DNA of 64,000 bases from Mycolicibacterium sp. YH-1 (GTDB lineage Bacteria > Actinomycetota > Actinomycetes > Mycobacteriales > Mycobacteriaceae). How positions within the stretch are numbered: the first letter of the stretch is position 1; each line of letters begins with the position of its first letter. The notes beneath the pieces are model-generated. The model made no database searches. It was not told the DNA's origin and worked only from the letters and a program-made list of their open reading frames with translations. Of the stretch, positions 63,955-64,000 are shown in pieces. The DNA lies in contig NZ_CP092915.1 of NCBI RefSeq assembly GCF_022557175.1, positions 3,968,001-4,032,000 on the forward strand, in the 5' to 3' direction. The position numbers and the translations under genes are program-made.

Positions 63955-63999
63955 TCAATCCCCGCCGCAGCCGCAGGAATCAGCCTGCGTTTGACCCTT
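63955..63999 (-). CDS. Possible C-terminus of a protein ending in DSCGCGGD (cut by window edge)
   Basis: The last bases of the window, read on the minus strand, give KGQTQADSCGCGGD followed by TGA. A cysteine-glycine ending of this sort is seen on some metal-binding or Fe-S-related proteins. With only 14 residues visible this is a weak call. A hairpin with 8-base arms (63945-63952 and 63961-63968) overlaps the stop and may be a terminator. Confidence 0.3.
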   Translation of the reverse strand, partial: KGQTQADSCGCGGD

Positions 64000-64000
64000 G

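Noticed and set aside
1..64000. CRISPR arrays, insertion sequences, tRNA or rRNA genes
   Set aside because: No regularly spaced repeats, transposase-like proteins with terminal repeats, or recognisable tRNA/rRNA sequences were noticed on reading. A short tRNA could still be missed by eye.

Overview
The window is high-GC actinobacterial DNA, most likely from a fast-growing mycobacterium (Mycolicibacterium-like). The gene order relA-apt-lipoprotein-secF-secD-yajC-gabT, ruvC-ruvA-ruvB, yebC, pdxS-tesB-pdxT and thrS-HIT-pgsA1-patA-pimA-nudix is the conserved mycobacterial backbone. The phosphatidylinositol mannoside genes, an Eis-type acetyltransferase, a mycothiol-type DinB protein and a Ddn-like protein agree with this. 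No rRNA, tRNA, insertion sequence, prophage or CRISPR array was seen.

Layout. 1-7.2 kb: relA (cut by the left edge), apt, a DppA-like lipoprotein, secF, secD and yajC, all on the minus strand. 7.5-10.4 kb: a plus-strand pair, gabT and an aminobutyraldehyde-type dehydrogenase, for putrescine/GABA use. 10.4-13.6 kb: small variable genes: a hydrolase remnant, a membrane protein, a mycothiol-type DinB protein, and a GGEEF diguanylate cyclase whose 3' end runs antisense into a DUF1304 gene. 13.6-15.9 kb: ruvC-ruvA-ruvB. 16-20.6 kb: an MscS channel, a TetR/hydrolase pair, yebC, and a TetR gene facing a truncated CocE-type gene. 20.6-29.6 kb: pyridoxal phosphate synthesis, PIM synthesis, an Ap4A-type HIT enzyme and thrS, mostly with overlapping stop and start codons. 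29.6-34.5 kb: membrane proteins, a thioesterase, a dehydrogenase/reductase and a class III CoA-transferase.

35-42.8 kb is the most interesting accessory block. A GntR repressor gene faces a tight seven-gene operon: polar-amino-acid-type ABC importer (binding protein, two permeases, ATPase), N-acyl-D-amino-acid deacylase, enolase-superfamily acid-sugar dehydratase, KDPG-type aldolase and KDG-type kinase. A 32-bp AT-rich inverted repeat lies on the operon's predicted promoter. My inference is that the operon imports and deacylates an N-acylated amino-sugar acid and converts it through 2-keto-3-deoxygluconate to pyruvate and glyceraldehyde 3-phosphate.

43-54 kb carries a thiolase-like gene with a divergent DUF35 partner, then a nitrogen-catabolism block: PucR regulator, malonate/methylmalonate semialdehyde dehydrogenase, omega-aminotransferase, PuuE-like deacetylase, MerR, NtaA-family flavin monooxygenase and NCS1 permease. 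This fits pyrimidine/beta-alanine or related heterocycle breakdown. 54-64 kb holds a TPR protein with a cysteine-rich tail, an oligopeptide-type ABC transporter, and an Eis-type acetyltransferase translationally coupled to a second NtaA-family monooxygenase.

Many genes start with GTG inside the preceding stop codon (GTGA or ATGA overlaps); I used these overlaps and visible ribosome binding sites to choose starts. Positions come from reading the sequence by eye, so motif positions may be off by a base or two.
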